Assembly: GCF_022095615.2 (NCBI RefSeq)
Contig: NZ_CP155559.1
Span: 2,663,501-2,727,500 of the forward strand
Length of the DNA: 64,000 nucleotides
Reading direction: 5' to 3'
Origin: Bacillus thuringiensis
GTDB taxonomy: Bacteria; Bacillota; Bacilli; Bacillales; Bacillaceae_G
The translations under genes and the position numbers were made by a program. This document shows positions 34,354-43,012 of this stretch, piece after piece. Numbering within the stretch: the first letter of the stretch is position 1; every line of letters starts with the position of its first letter. The notes under the pieces are model-generated. The model was not told the DNA's origin and searched no databases. It worked only from the letters and a program-made list of their open reading frames with translations.

Positions 34354-35021
34354 TACCCTGCCATTTTATTTATACTATCCTCTGGCGAAAATACCGAAAT
34401 ATGATTTACCTTACCAGTCGATTTTGGAATGATAAATTTTAACTCAAACTGATTGTTTACTTTATATACATATATTTTATCTTCACCATTTACTTTAACT
34501 GAGTTTGGTTTTCCTAATGCCTTTTCAATTTCTTGTAATGTAATTAACTTTAGCTCTGCATGATAGGAGCGTACATCAAAAACTTGTGATCCTTTATTAA
34601 AACCGAACGAAACATTTTTATTTGTAAAGGTAGCGTACATTCCGTTTCCTGCTTGGTCCGTTTTATCAGCTTTCCCCCACGCTTTTTCTATTTCTTCAAT
34701 ATCTCCTGTATGAGCTGCGAACGGAACATTAGGTACTTTTCCTTCTTTCGCTAGTTCAAACAAATTTTTAACGTGGTTAATTGATTTTTGATTTATTACT
34801 GTATCTTTCGTGCTTGAATCTGTCTTTGGTTTTGCTGATCCTTCATTATTTGATTTTGCATCATGTTCTTTCTTTTTTTCAGCAGAATTATTCTGTTCGT
34901 TTTTACTATTTTCCGTTGTTGGGTCTGTATCCTTTTTTTCGTCCGTCCCTTTACATGCTACTAATGTAAAAATGCATGTAAAAGCGAGAAATAACATACC
35001 TATCTTTACATACACTTTCAT
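34353..35021 (-). CDS. YjgB-like lipoprotein (DUF4309)
   Basis: 222 residues: a lipobox LVAC (Cys23), a long polar K/N/E/S linker (~25-75), and a DUF4309 domain (VKNLFELAKEGKVPNVPFAA, IEEIEKAWGKADKTDQAGNG) as in B. subtilis YjgB. Membrane-anchored on the outside. Its role is not established; YjgB in B. subtilis is a secreted/anchored protein of unknown function. It precedes the metallopeptidase gene's stop by 29 bp on the same strand. Confidence 0.82.
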   Translation of the reverse strand: MKVYVKIGMLFLAFTCIFTLVACKGTDEKKDTDPTTENSKNEQNNSAEKKKEHDAKSNNEGSAKPKTDSSTKDTVINQKSINHVKNLFELAKEGKVPNVPFAAHTGDIEEIEKAWGKADKTDQAGNGMYATFTNKNVSFGFNKGSQVFDVRSYHAELKLITLQEIEKALGKPNSVKVNGEDKIYVYKVNNQFELKFIIPKSTGKVNHISVFSPEDSINKMAG

Positions 35022-35049
35022 ACATTTCAGCCCCCTATCATAATCTTAT

Positions 35050-35895
35050 TCATTTCGATAACCAATTCATTACATCTCTTTTCAAATTGTGTTTGTTCCA
35101 AAAAGTAAATACTTCACTCTCTCCCGATGCTTGTGCAACGTATTCTACAAAAGCTGTTCCTAAAAAATAACTAAGTCGGTTGTATCCAAAATATTGTCCG
35201 CCAGATAACCGAAACCACTCTTTCTCTTTTTCAAACGTCCACCCTTCTATATAATCATCCAAAAAACGTTTCTTTATATGTTCTTCATTTTCTATATAAT
35301 ATTGCAACCAACGTCCACCCTCATTGTCATATGAGTAATACACTGATTCATTTAAACCTTTCATAATTTGTTTTGATAAATACGTTGCAACACCTTCGCG
35401 ATACAGATTAACTGTCGCATCAGCCCAATCGGCTTTCCCCCAGTCCATTCCATCATTTTGTAACATAACATTATGATATATATGTCCAATTTCGTGAGCG
35501 ACAATAACACGAAGGTGATTTAAATCAGGAGATAATTTTTCTGCTGCGAAAAACAAGTCTCCAATAATTTCTCTTTCTACAAAAGCATTAGAGCCAAAGC
35601 CTCCAACAAATATATGGAATTTCATATTTACATCAAAGTTATATTTATAAAGATATTCGTTCGTTATCTCATGAATAATAGCCGGTAATACTTCTGCAAT
35701 GATACGAATATCTTTTATTTTTTCGGGGTATTGTTTAATAGCATTAGAAAGACGTTCTCTCGTTTTAGGACAATGATACTTAAAGTATTCTTCAAATATC
35801 TCTGGATGCGAAGTAAAGTATTGATTAAGAACTTCTAATTCTACATCGTCACTTTCCCACAATTTCAAAAAACTTGGAATTGTATTATTTATCAT
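35050..35895 (-). CDS. Putative zinc metallopeptidase (HExxH)
   Basis: 281 residues, cytosolic. HEIGH in VIVAHEIGHIYHN followed ~35 residues later by EGVATYLSKQ gives the H-E-x-x-H + E pattern of gluzincin-type peptidases. I know no name for the family; it resembles DUF2268-type predicted proteases in layout. ATG 35895 has AAGGAG 9 nt upstream; earlier in-frame starts fall within or before that site. It may be co-transcribed with the downstream YjgB-like lipoprotein gene. Confidence 0.75.
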   Translation of the reverse strand: MINNTIPSFLKLWESDDVELEVLNQYFTSHPEIFEEYFKYHCPKTRERLSNAIKQYPEKIKDIRIIAEVLPAIIHEITNEYLYKYNFDVNMKFHIFVGGFGSNAFVEREIIGDLFFAAEKLSPDLNHLRVIVAHEIGHIYHNVMLQNDGMDWGKADWADATVNLYREGVATYLSKQIMKGLNESVYYSYDNEGGRWLQYYIENEEHIKKRFLDDYIEGWTFEKEKEWFRLSGGQYFGYNRLSYFLGTAFVEYVAQASGESEVFTFWNKHNLKRDVMNWLSK

Positions 35896-35957
35896 TTTTC
35901 CCATCTCCTTAATATATCCCTTCTCGCCATTTACACTGTAATCCTTCTTTAAAAGTA

Positions 35958-36000
35958 GAAAAAGCAACAAAGAAGATTCATCCTTCTTTGTTGCTTTTTT
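35958..36000. terminator. Bidirectional hairpin
   Basis: AAAAGCAACAAAGAAG pairs with CTTCTTTGTTGCTTTT, flanked by T-runs in both directions. It separates the metallopeptidase gene from upstream transcripts. Confidence 0.85.
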
Positions 36001-36072
36001 GTTTAGTCAAACCATCTATCACCATCAGAAATCCATTTACCATTATGTAAATCATAACATTCATCATAATAA

Positions 36073-36104
36073 TGAAAAAAGCTGCCCAAAAAGGGCAGCT
36101 TTAC
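36073..36104 (-). terminator. Terminator after the 131-aa gene
   Basis: AAAGCTGCCC (36078-36087) pairs with GGGCAGCTTT (36093-36102), with minus-strand U-tract. Confidence 0.9.
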
Positions 36105-36114
36105 ATATGTATTT

Positions 36115-36510
36115 TTACACTTCGATTGACTTACCGTCTTCAACAATATGATAAAGTAAGTGAGCTAAATGATGAATTGGGCCATATTCTTCCTCTTCCT
36201 CATCCGTTTCGCCTTGGAATTCAAGATCGTTTAAGTATAGTGCTAAAAATTGATAGTATAATTTTAAATCAAATCCGTAGCACGCAGTTGGCTCTTCATG
36301 ATCTCCTTCATATTGTAGCATTAAGTATTGATCATTTCCTTCTGCATCTTCTGCGTCAAAGAATACGAAGAATCCAACGTTTGTATCTAAATCAAATAGA
36401 TGACGAGTACCTTTTTCTGTTGCTTTATTGAAGTCCTCTTCACTTAATTTATGTACTGTTGTCGCTTTTGCATTATCTTCTTGATGGAAATTTACTGTAA
36501 ATGTTTTCAA
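36115..36510 (-). CDS. Acidic cytosolic protein, unknown function
   Basis: 131 residues, rich in Glu and Asp (GETDEEEEEYGP), with aromatic strands TVNFHQED and DLDTNVGFFVFFDAEDAEGN and the helix FDLKLYYQFLALYLNDLEF. No domain recognised. TTG 36510 is chosen because AGGAGGTG lies 6 nt before it; the longer frame upstream (to 36591) would run through the neighbouring terminator. Confidence 0.75.
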   Translation of the reverse strand: MKTFTVNFHQEDNAKATTVHKLSEEDFNKATEKGTRHLFDLDTNVGFFVFFDAEDAEGNDQYLMLQYEGDHEEPTACYGFDLKLYYQFLALYLNDLEFQGETDEEEEEYGPIHHLAHLLYHIVEDGKSIEV

Positions 36511-36550
36511 TGTTGACACCTCCTGATTGTATAATACTAGCATAACATAT

Positions 36551-36586
36551 AAAAAGGACTGCTTACAAATGTAAACAGTCCTTACA
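36551..36586 (-). terminator. Terminator after the GlsB/YeaQ gene
   Basis: AAGGACTG (36554-36561) pairs with CAGTCCTT (36576-36583); TTAC/GTAA extends the stem inward. Confidence 0.88.
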
Positions 36587-36587
36587 T

Positions 36588-36830
36588 TCATTTTCGCATT
36601 GCTCGTAATAAGAAACTTACAATAAAGATTAAAATAACCGCACCAATTAAGGCTGGAATAATTGCAAACCCGCCTATTACAGGGCCAAAACTACCAAGTA
36701 ATTTCGTACCAATCCAAGAACCGATAATACCAGCAATAATATTACCAATTACGCCACCCGGTACGTCCTTTCCAGTAATTAAGCTTGCAAACCATCCTAA
36801 TATACCACCAACGATTAAAGACCAAATCAT
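36588..36830 (-). CDS. GlsB/YeaQ/YmgE-family stress membrane protein
   Basis: 80 residues with three membrane helices rich in glycine: IWSLIVGGILGWFASLITGK, VIGNIIAGIIGSWIGTKLLG and the C-terminal ALIGAVILIFIVSFLLRAM. This is the transglycosylase-associated protein family (PF04226), commonly induced by stress. ATG 36830 has AAAGGAGG 7-8 nt upstream, so the eight residues before it in the open frame are not used. Molecular role unknown. Confidence 0.9.
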   Translation of the reverse strand: MIWSLIVGGILGWFASLITGKDVPGGVIGNIIAGIIGSWIGTKLLGSFGPVIGGFAIIPALIGAVILIFIVSFLLRAMRK

Positions 36831-37003
36831 ATGATAACCTCCTTTAAATTTCACAGATCAAAATATAATTAGAAACAATTGCTTACCATTAGTTATGTTA
36901 CATTTTTCATTAGTTATTCATACAGGGTAACTATTAGATTATTTTAAAATAATGAACGACCAGCTTTTTCTACTTATAGTTGATGCCTTTCATATTTCAC
37001 ACA

Positions 37004-37969
37004 TTAGGGACAGTCAGGTTTTAATATTGTTCGCATAAACTCTTCTTTAAAAGCTGGATAGTTAAAACCAACTGCAATTTTTTGAATAGGTCTATTATCA
37101 AACATTGTCGGTTCAGCTATTTTTCTAAAGTCTGCCACACTTTGTCCTCTTGTTACGTCATTTGTCGTACTAATCCAAACTGCAGATTTTTTATATTCAA
37201 AAATATCGTCATTTATAAAAGAAATAAACGGAAGTAAATCGTGAATCGGACTTCCAGCAATACCCGGGTATTCTTTTTTATAAAAGTTTTCATAATAAAA
37301 ATCAATCATGGGTTTAATAAGCTTCGCTTGCCCTGTTCCTTCTTTATTAATTATATCCACCATTTCAGGAGTAATGAGGGCTCCTTGCGTTACATTTAAC
37401 GGATAAATAGTCGCATTCTTTGCGTACTTCATCACAATATTTGCGGCAATTGGATCTCCATAAAAATTAGCTTCTGATACAGGAGTAACGTTACCCGGAA
37501 ATAAAAAAGCACCGCCCATAATATAATACGAACATACCTTATCCATTACATTTGGATATAATAAAAATAACGTTGCCAATGTTGTTAATCGTCCTGTCGC
37601 TACGATAATAACATCTTCTGGACAAGGTTCAATTAATTTAATTAATTCACAAAAGTTTTCCCGTTTACAAATCCTCATATCAGGTGGAATAATTGGTCCT
37701 AAACCGTGATCCCCATGAATTTCAGGAAAGAACAAAGGCTCTTCAGCTGTCATCGGTCTTGCTGCACCCTCAATGATTTTTACTTCTGTAGCATAGTATC
37801 TTTCTAAAAAATACACATTTTCCGTTACGATTTCTCGCGATACATTCCCATATTCAGCAACAATACCTATAATATCTAATTTACATGTTTTATTTGCATA
37901 AATTAACGCCACAGCATCGTCGATACCAAAGTCTCCAAAAAAGATGATTTTCTTATTAACTATACTCAC
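37004..37969 (-). CDS. Nucleoside hydrolase (inosine/uridine-preferring family)
   Basis: 321 residues. The N-terminal calcium site reads GDFGIDDAVAL: Asp13, Asp17 and Asp18 match the second, third and fourth Asp of DxDxGxDD, while the first is replaced by Phe11. The other ligand is in SPIHDLLP, and VATGRLTTLATLFLLYPN and IMGGAFLFPGNVTPVSEANF are typical. It hydrolyses N-glycosidic bonds of ribonucleosides or related compounds. Monocistronic. Activity is likely, but the changed first position may shift specificity. Confidence 0.88.
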   Translation of the reverse strand: MSIVNKKIIFFGDFGIDDAVALIYANKTCKLDIIGIVAEYGNVSREIVTENVYFLERYYATEVKIIEGAARPMTAEEPLFFPEIHGDHGLGPIIPPDMRICKRENFCELIKLIEPCPEDVIIVATGRLTTLATLFLLYPNVMDKVCSYYIMGGAFLFPGNVTPVSEANFYGDPIAANIVMKYAKNATIYPLNVTQGALITPEMVDIINKEGTGQAKLIKPMIDFYYENFYKKEYPGIAGSPIHDLLPFISFINDDIFEYKKSAVWISTTNDVTRGQSVADFRKIAEPTMFDNRPIQKIAVGFNYPAFKEEFMRTILKPDCP

Positions 37970-38035
37970 CCCTCTTCAGCATAATCTACTATTATTATTA
38001 TGTGAAAAAGACAAGGCTGTGAAACGGTGCAAACT

Positions 38036-38064
38036 AAAAAAGCCGCCTATTTATTGGCGACTTC
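38036..38064 (-). terminator. Terminator overlapping the end of the DUF3970 gene
   Basis: AAGCCGCC (38040-38047) pairs with GGCGACTT (38056-38063, one wobble), followed by minus-strand T-run. Confidence 0.8.
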
Positions 38065-38235
38065 AATCTTTTTATAAGACAAATATGCTAGTACATTTTT
38101 ACTTGAATCATATTTTGGATTATTCCCTTTTCTCGGTTCTCTCGTATGTGTTTTTTCAAATCCAGGAATATCCGGCATTTTCTCCATAAATTCAAGCATT
38201 TCTTCTTCAGTTCCTTCAATACGTACGCGAATCAT
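38047..38235 (-). CDS. DUF3970 family small protein
   Basis: 62 residues beginning MIRVRIEGTEEEMLEFMEKM and continuing with FEKTHTREPRKGNNPKYDSS, the pattern of DUF3970 (YvzF-like) small cytosolic proteins of Bacillus. A likely alpha/beta mini-fold. Function unknown. Monocistronic with a terminator at its stop codon. Confidence 0.82.
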   Translation of the reverse strand: MIRVRIEGTEEEMLEFMEKMPDIPGFEKTHTREPRKGNNPKYDSSKNVLAYLSYKKIEVANK

Positions 38236-38305
38236 TATTACATTTCCTCAATTCTCATTTTCTCTGTTACTAAGTATACCGTACTTTGAAAAGACTGCAA
38301 GAAAT

Positions 38306-39091
38306 TTATCTTTTTAATGTCGCGCTTTTTTTACATATAAACAACGCCATTTCGGTATAAAACGACTTGATTTTATTATTTTCATATTGAATGTTGAAGA
38401 ATTCTTGCATTTCAACTGATGTTTTCATCATACATTCTGTTAACTTCACACGCTTTTGCAAAGGTACATTCATCATATCGCACCACCAATCAAAATCAAA
38501 TTTCTTGTCAAAAGTAAGACATGACTGCATTTGCAAACCATTTTTTTCTAACAAAGTAATCCATTCTGTTTTTTTCAGCGCTCGTTCATGACTCGGATCC
38601 CGCTTTTTTTCTATAAAATTATAAAATGTATCGTATTCATTATTTTCTGGTGAAACATTATCTATTAAAATAAACAATCCATTATGTTCTAACGTACGAT
38701 TTACTTCATATATAAACTGAGCTGGATTCGTAAAATGATGTGCTGCAATTCGGCACGTAATCGTATCAAAAGAACTATCGGAAAACGGTAAAATTTCAGC
38801 GTTTCCAGCGACAAAAGATACATTTTCATGTCCATTACTTTTTATAAAGTTTTTCGCATTCTCTAACATTTTTTCTGTTAAGTCTAAAGCAACTACTTCT
38901 TGGAACAATGGAGCTAATGCATTCGCAACATGTCCTCCGCCAGTAGCAATATCAAGAAGACGTTTATTATGACGAGACTCCACTTGTTGAACTACATATT
39001 GTAAATCCGGTCCTTTTGCATGAATTTTACTTTTTACATACTTTTCCGCATTATTACCAAACTGTTGTTTTACAAGCTCTTCTTTATTCAT
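38306..39091 (-). CDS. Class I SAM-dependent methyltransferase (YcgJ/UbiE-like)
   Basis: 261 residues. Motif I LLDIATGGGHVANALAPLF, motif II VVALDLTEKML, motif III GNAEILPFSDSSFDTITCRI and AAHHFTNPAQFIYEVNRTL are a textbook Methyltransf_11 core. The C-terminal ~90 residues (DWWCDMMNVPLQKRVKLTE) form a family-specific cap. Similar to B. subtilis YcgJ. Substrate unknown. Monocistronic. Confidence 0.9.
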   Translation of the reverse strand: MNKEELVKQQFGNNAEKYVKSKIHAKGPDLQYVVQQVESRHNKRLLDIATGGGHVANALAPLFQEVVALDLTEKMLENAKNFIKSNGHENVSFVAGNAEILPFSDSSFDTITCRIAAHHFTNPAQFIYEVNRTLEHNGLFILIDNVSPENNEYDTFYNFIEKKRDPSHERALKKTEWITLLEKNGLQMQSCLTFDKKFDFDWWCDMMNVPLQKRVKLTECMMKTSVEMQEFFNIQYENNKIKSFYTEMALFICKKSATLKR

Positions 39092-39242
39092 TTTATCATC
39101 TTCTTTCTATTGTTATTTACATATAGGATTCATGTAATAATTAAAGTTCTCTTTTTGTATTTTCAAATCCTCTTTTCAGCTTACTTCTTATCATATTGTC
39201 CTATCATCAACATAATATAGATTTTGCGTTTTATTGCTAAAC

Positions 39243-39278
39243 AAAAAAGGCTACGGGAACTTGTCCCCTAGCCTGACT
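39243..39278 (-). terminator. Terminator after the 122-aa gene
   Basis: AGGCTACGGG (39248-39257) pairs with CCCCTAGCCT (39265-39274) with one mismatch, U-tract on the minus strand. Confidence 0.82.
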
Positions 39279-39287
39279 AAATATTTA

Positions 39288-39656
39288 TTACATTTTTACT
39301 TTTTCATATACATCTATATAATATAAATCCTCTTTCAACTTCCTAATAACGTCTACTTCGTTATAAGTAGCCTCACGAGCATGTAAACCAGATTGATCCA
39401 TGCCAATCCATATCCATCCAGGTGTATGATATAGAACATCTATGTTAAAATACTCTAATTTAGTAAGCTCCGATTTTATAAATTTATCTTTATTCGCGAT
39501 TTGTTTATCTATTAAACCATATTCTTTTCCATTTTCCAATAGCGATATAATTTTCCCTACAATCGGATGTTCACGGACAATAAAGTGATATTCCTTTTCC
39601 TCCACATTCGCCACAATCAAACGAGAATCAGATAAATCAGACCCTAAATTCGACAT
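39288..39656 (-). CDS. Hypothetical 122-aa protein
   Basis: Cytosolic, mixed alpha/beta, no recognised domain. Notable stretches are VEEKEYHFIVREHPIVGKII and YHTPGWIWIGMDQSGLHARE. An AGGTG site precedes the ATG. Monocistronic between two terminators. Could be a phage- or element-derived accessory protein, but there is no evidence beyond its isolation. Confidence 0.68.
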   Translation of the reverse strand: MSNLGSDLSDSRLIVANVEEKEYHFIVREHPIVGKIISLLENGKEYGLIDKQIANKDKFIKSELTKLEYFNIDVLYHTPGWIWIGMDQSGLHAREATYNEVDVIRKLKEDLYYIDVYEKVKM

Positions 39657-39733
39657 CTTTATTTATTCACCTCCTTTATGGGTTTCACAAACATAATAAC
39701 AAATGAATATTCAAATAAAATTAATGTAATGTA

Positions 39734-39770
39734 AAAAATAAAAAACTGACTCCTTTTTAGAAATCAGTCT
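39734..39770 (-). terminator. Probable terminator after the 38-aa gene
   Basis: ACTGA (39745-39749) and TCAGT (39764-39768), extended by weaker pairs, with TTTTTTATTTT on the minus strand. Confidence 0.55.
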
Positions 39771-39805
39771 TTATATTTGGATCATCTGTATACTTTTACA
39801 AACTA

Positions 39806-39922
39806 TTATAATGTTTCTTTTTCCTCATCATTCCCGGAAACTAAATTCCCAATAGCATCAGCTGTTACTTCTACTACAAATTCACAAATACCTGCTACTA
39901 CTTCTCCGATTACTTCATCCAT
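39806..39922 (-). CDS. 38-aa acidic amphipathic peptide
   Basis: MDEVIGEVVAGICEFVVEV followed by TADAIGNLVSGNDEEKETL. AAGGGGG lies 7 nt before the ATG and a terminator follows, so expression is plausible. The first part would form an amphipathic or membrane-associated helix with one Cys. No family recognised. Too short to be sure. Confidence 0.55.
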   Translation of the reverse strand: MDEVIGEVVAGICEFVVEVTADAIGNLVSGNDEEKETL

Positions 39923-40130
39923 CTTTTTACCCCCTTATTTTATGTAACTTATTTGTAGTATAGAAGAGATTGATGAATGTAAACTATCGAAAAAGGTGAC
40001 ATAAACCTTACAGAATTGTAAGCTCTTTCATCCCTTTACTTACCCCTTTGAAACTCCAAGTATTTTTAGCAGACATATAGGCCATCATAATATGAAGCAA
40101 GTAATAATCAAGTGTCAGGAGGCGTTTAAT

Positions 40131-40283
40131 ATGTATTACGTAAAATTAATTAAAGGTCAATCTTTCTACGCTTTTGATCATCGTTTCTTAGTGTCTGAAG
40201 AAGAAAAGGTTTCAGAGAAAATCTATAATTACTTACGACGTAATGAATTTTTTGAAGTACGTAAAGAAGAATATTCTGCTTAA
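40131..40283 (+). CDS. YqbF-domain small protein
   Basis: 50 residues: MYYVKLIKGQSFYAFDHRFL, then VSEEEKVSEKIYNYLRRNEF and FEVRKEEYSA. This fits the YqbF N-terminal domain, a small module known from skin-element and phage proteins of Bacillus. AGGAGG lies 8 nt before ATG 40131; the frame upstream lacks a proper start. A weak hairpin at 40290-40341 may be its terminator. Confidence 0.72.
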   Translation: MYYVKLIKGQSFYAFDHRFLVSEEEKVSEKIYNYLRRNEFFEVRKEEYSA

Positions 40284-40452
40284 TTACAAAAAGCATTAAG
40301 AAAAACATCATCTTATTGTGATATATTCTTGATGCTTTTATGTAAATTACTTCTTTTCAACAATTGTTGTGTACTCTATTAAAATATTCTAGTATTTGTC
40401 CAAGCTAATTCATCACTGCTTTCATATTTTAGTATATGAGGAGGTGACGAAC

Positions 40453-40887
40453 ATGACTCATATCATTGATTACCAAGCTACTCAACCTATTAGTAAAACT
40501 GGTGAAACAACTTTTGCAATTCCAGCTTCTCCAGATAGAGCAATTCTTGCAAAAATCAAATTAAAAATTTCAAGAAGAGACGCACGTAATAATCGTGTGG
40601 AATTAATTGCTACAGTTGGAGTTGAAGGTATAACTGAGATTTCACAAGTATTATTTCGAATTTTCCGTGATAACGTTGAAATTTTCAATACACAAGTAGG
40701 TATTGAATCAACAGATTCTGAACAATTCTACGCTCAAACATTTCAAGCTATAGATCAAGATTTAAACTGCGGAACTCATGTATATTCATTAACTGTAGAA
40801 AACCTTACTAGTGGTGCAAGTGCAGAAGTTGTTGGTCCTCTATCTTTTAGCGCTTTAGCTATTGGACAAGAGCGTAAATGTTGCTAA
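40453..40887 (+). CDS. exsC: Exosporium protein ExsC
   Basis: 144 residues, no signal peptide, beta-rich: IIDYQATQPISKTGETTFAI, SRRDARNNRVELIATVGVEG, FRIFRDNVEIFNTQVGIEST and a terminal Cys pair (RKCC). To my memory this is ExsC, a structural protein of the exosporium of B. cereus-group spores. GAGGAGGTGA precedes ATG 40453 by 5 nt; the frame upstream of it is not used. Expected to be made in the mother cell late in sporulation; I could not identify a sigma-K promoter with confidence. Confidence 0.8.
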   Translation: MTHIIDYQATQPISKTGETTFAIPASPDRAILAKIKLKISRRDARNNRVELIATVGVEGITEISQVLFRIFRDNVEIFNTQVGIESTDSEQFYAQTFQAIDQDLNCGTHVYSLTVENLTSGASAEVVGPLSFSALAIGQERKCC

Positions 40888-40916
40888 AAGAAATTAATGT
40901 TTAATTTTGTACTTGA

Positions 40917-40952
40917 GAAAAGCAAGACGTAGTTATACGTTCTTGCTTTTTT
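40917..40952 (+). terminator. Terminator after exsC
   Basis: AAAAGCAAGACGT pairs with ACGTTCTTGCTTTT (one bulge), then a T-run. Confidence 0.87.
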
Positions 40953-40962
40953 ATATTTATCC

Positions 40963-41076
40963 TTACTCTCTATTAGCTTTAATCATAATTTTTTTACGTT
41001 TTGATTCACTTATTTCATCAATTAACACATCAAATTTTTGACAAATCAAAAAGATTGAATTCCACTCATGAAACAC
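40963..41076 (-). pseudogene. Possible 3' remnant of a gene
   Basis: A minus-strand frame ending at 40963 reads VFHEWNSIFLICQKFDVLID then EISESKRKKIMIKANRE. It has protein-like composition but no ATG and no ribosome binding site before GTG 41076. It may be the surviving end of a lost gene or chance. The rest of the 40.9-41.2 kb spacer shows only the two GGAGG/GAGAGG leader elements before the MFS gene. Confidence 0.3.
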
Positions 41077-41181
41077 GTAATATAGACTCTGACTCTAAAA
41101 AAGTTCGTTATAAATAATACATAAAATAAGGAGGTTTTATATACGAGTTTTTCATTTTAAAAGACGGAGAGGTTTTATATT

Positions 41182-42384
41182 ATGTGGCGTAATAAAAATG
41201 TTTGGATCGTTTTAATTGGGGAGTTTATTGCTGGTCTAGGGTTATGGCTTGGTATTCTTGGCAACCTTGAATTTATGCAAAAATATGTCCCTTCTGATTT
41301 CATGAAATCAGTTATATTATTTATCGGACTATTAGCCGGTGTTTTAGTTGGTCCTATGGCTGGTCGCATAATTGATCAGTATGAAAAGAAAAAAGTTCTT
41401 CTTTACGCTGGATTCGGTCGAGTTTTAAGTGTTATTTTCATGTTTTTCGCTATCCAATTTGAAAGTATCGCATTTATGATTGCATTTATGGTTGCTCTTC
41501 AAATTTCAGCAGCATTTTACTTTCCTGCATTACAATCTGTAATTCCACTCATCGTACGTGAGCATGAGTTATTACAAATGAACGGTGTACATATGAACGT
41601 TGGTACAATCGCTCGTATTGCGGGTACTTCACTAGGTGGAATTCTTTTAGTTGTAATGAGTTTACAGTATATGTATGCCTTCTCAATGGCAGCGTACGCT
41701 TTATTATTCCTCTCAACTTTCTTCCTACAATTCGAAGATAAGAAATCAACAACACCAAGTAAACAAGCTACAAAAGATAATAGCTTTATGGAAGTATTTC
41801 GTATTTTAAAAGGAATTCCTATTGCTTTTACAGCACTTATATTAAGTATTATCCCTCTATTATTTATAGCCGGATTTAATTTAATGGTAATCAACATTAG
41901 TGAAATGCAACATGATCCAACGATTAAAGGCTTTATTTATACAATTGAAGGTGTCGCATTTATGTTAGGGGCCTTCGTTATTAAACGTTTATCTGACCAT
42001 TTCAAACCTGAAAAATTATTATATTTCTTCGCAGTTTGTACCGCTTTTGCACACCTTTCCTTGTTCTTTAGCGATATAAAATGGATGTCACTTACATCAT
42101 TTGGTTTGTTTGGTTTTAGTGTCGGTTGCTTCTTCCCTATTATGTCGACAATTTTCCAAACGAAAGTGGAAAAAAGCTATCACGGCCGTCTTTTCTCATT
42201 CCGTAATATGTTTGAGAGAGTTATGTTCCAAATCGTTTTACTCGGTACTGGTTTCTTCTTAGATACGATTGGTTTACAGTACATGGTCTTAATTTTCGGT
42301 GTCATTTCATTATTAATTATTTTCATTTCATTATCTAAACAGAAACAATACGAAAAACAGCCTTCGCAATCTGCGAATTTATAA
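41182..42384 (+). CDS. MFS transporter (macrolide efflux/MFS_3 type)
   Basis: 400 residues and 12 expected helices. WRNKNVWIVLIGEFIAGLGL at the start, motif A-like GRIIDQYEKKKVLLYAGFGR and the helix SAAFYFPALQSVIPLIVREH match the MefA/MFS_3 group of exporters. Substrate unknown. The leader contains GGAGGTTTTATAT and GAGAGGTTTTATAT about 40 bp apart, a partial duplication of the ribosome binding site; the second is next to the ATG. Monocistronic. Confidence 0.88.
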   Translation: MWRNKNVWIVLIGEFIAGLGLWLGILGNLEFMQKYVPSDFMKSVILFIGLLAGVLVGPMAGRIIDQYEKKKVLLYAGFGRVLSVIFMFFAIQFESIAFMIAFMVALQISAAFYFPALQSVIPLIVREHELLQMNGVHMNVGTIARIAGTSLGGILLVVMSLQYMYAFSMAAYALLFLSTFFLQFEDKKSTTPSKQATKDNSFMEVFRILKGIPIAFTALILSIIPLLFIAGFNLMVINISEMQHDPTIKGFIYTIEGVAFMLGAFVIKRLSDHFKPEKLLYFFAVCTAFAHLSLFFSDIKWMSLTSFGLFGFSVGCFFPIMSTIFQTKVEKSYHGRLFSFRNMFERVMFQIVLLGTGFFLDTIGLQYMVLIFGVISLLIIFISLSKQKQYEKQPSQSANL

Positions 42385-42388
42385 CATA

Positions 42389-42437
42389 AACAAAAAGCAT
42401 GGATTTAGTAGTATTAGATGAATCCATGCTTTTTGTT
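42389..42437 (+). terminator. Terminator after the MFS gene
   Basis: AAAAAGCATGGATT pairs with AATCCATGCTTTTT (42421-42434). Confidence 0.9.
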
Positions 42438-42531
42438 ATATATAATTTAACACGTTTACTGAAATGATTTAAAGGAGTACCCATTTTGCTTTCGAATATA
42501 ATATATAAATAAGGTATATAGGAGGCGCAAA

Positions 42532-42834
42532 ATGTCTGATGGCATCCAGTTATTTATTATCCTTTTTGTTGTATTAGTTATGTTTAGCATCATAAACTTT
42601 TTAGCGATTTCCCTATCTCAACATAGCTTTAAAAGGAGAGTTCTGGCAGGCTTCATATTTTTACTGCTAACGCCTATTATTTTTTTGACAACTACGGCAC
42701 TCACTTCTATATTCGATAAAACTGGTTTTGGAGCAATTAACCTAACTTCTTCCATTGTAAATGTGTATATTTTAAACGGCATTGTCATTCTTCTTTCCGC
42801 TTCATTTATTCTCAAAAAACAAAATATAAGATAG
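42532..42834 (+). CDS. Small three-helix membrane protein
   Basis: 100 residues with hydrophobic segments at ~6-27, 38-58 and 74-93 and a basic turn QHSFKRRVLAG between the first two. AGGAGGCG precedes the ATG by 5 nt. Similar in build to the 92-aa protein at 10377. No family recognised. Confidence 0.7.
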   Translation: MSDGIQLFIILFVVLVMFSIINFLAISLSQHSFKRRVLAGFIFLLLTPIIFLTTTALTSIFDKTGFGAINLTSSIVNVYILNGIVILLSASFILKKQNIR

Positions 42835-42838
42835 CACA

Positions 42839-42880
42839 CTAGGCATGTATCTGTATTACATTAGATTCATGCCTTTTTAT
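42839..42880 (+). terminator. Terminator after the small membrane protein gene
   Basis: AGGCATG and CATGCCT, with inner ATCT/AGAT pairing, then TTTTTATTTT. Confidence 0.82.
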
Positions 42881-43012
42881 TTTAAAAACCTTACCTTCCC
42901 CCCAATTTTTATATGAAATTAAATAATTCTTTATAAAAATTTAAACTTTATTTATTACAATATACCTATCGAATTCGCACGTTTATTAAAAATGAAAAGA
43001 AAGGAGTACAAA

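Larger units (their letters stand above)
39657..40130. other. Spacer with one miniprotein gene
   Basis: Contains the 38-aa gene at 39806-39922 and its terminator. The remaining ~200 bp before the YqbF-like gene are presumed promoters; nothing else seen. Confidence 0.5.

Noticed and set aside
36003..36080. Short minus-strand frame ending ECYDLHNGKWISDGDRWFD
   Set aside because: It looks protein-like but has no start codon with ribosome binding site and begins inside a terminator; perhaps a remnant, not a supportable gene.
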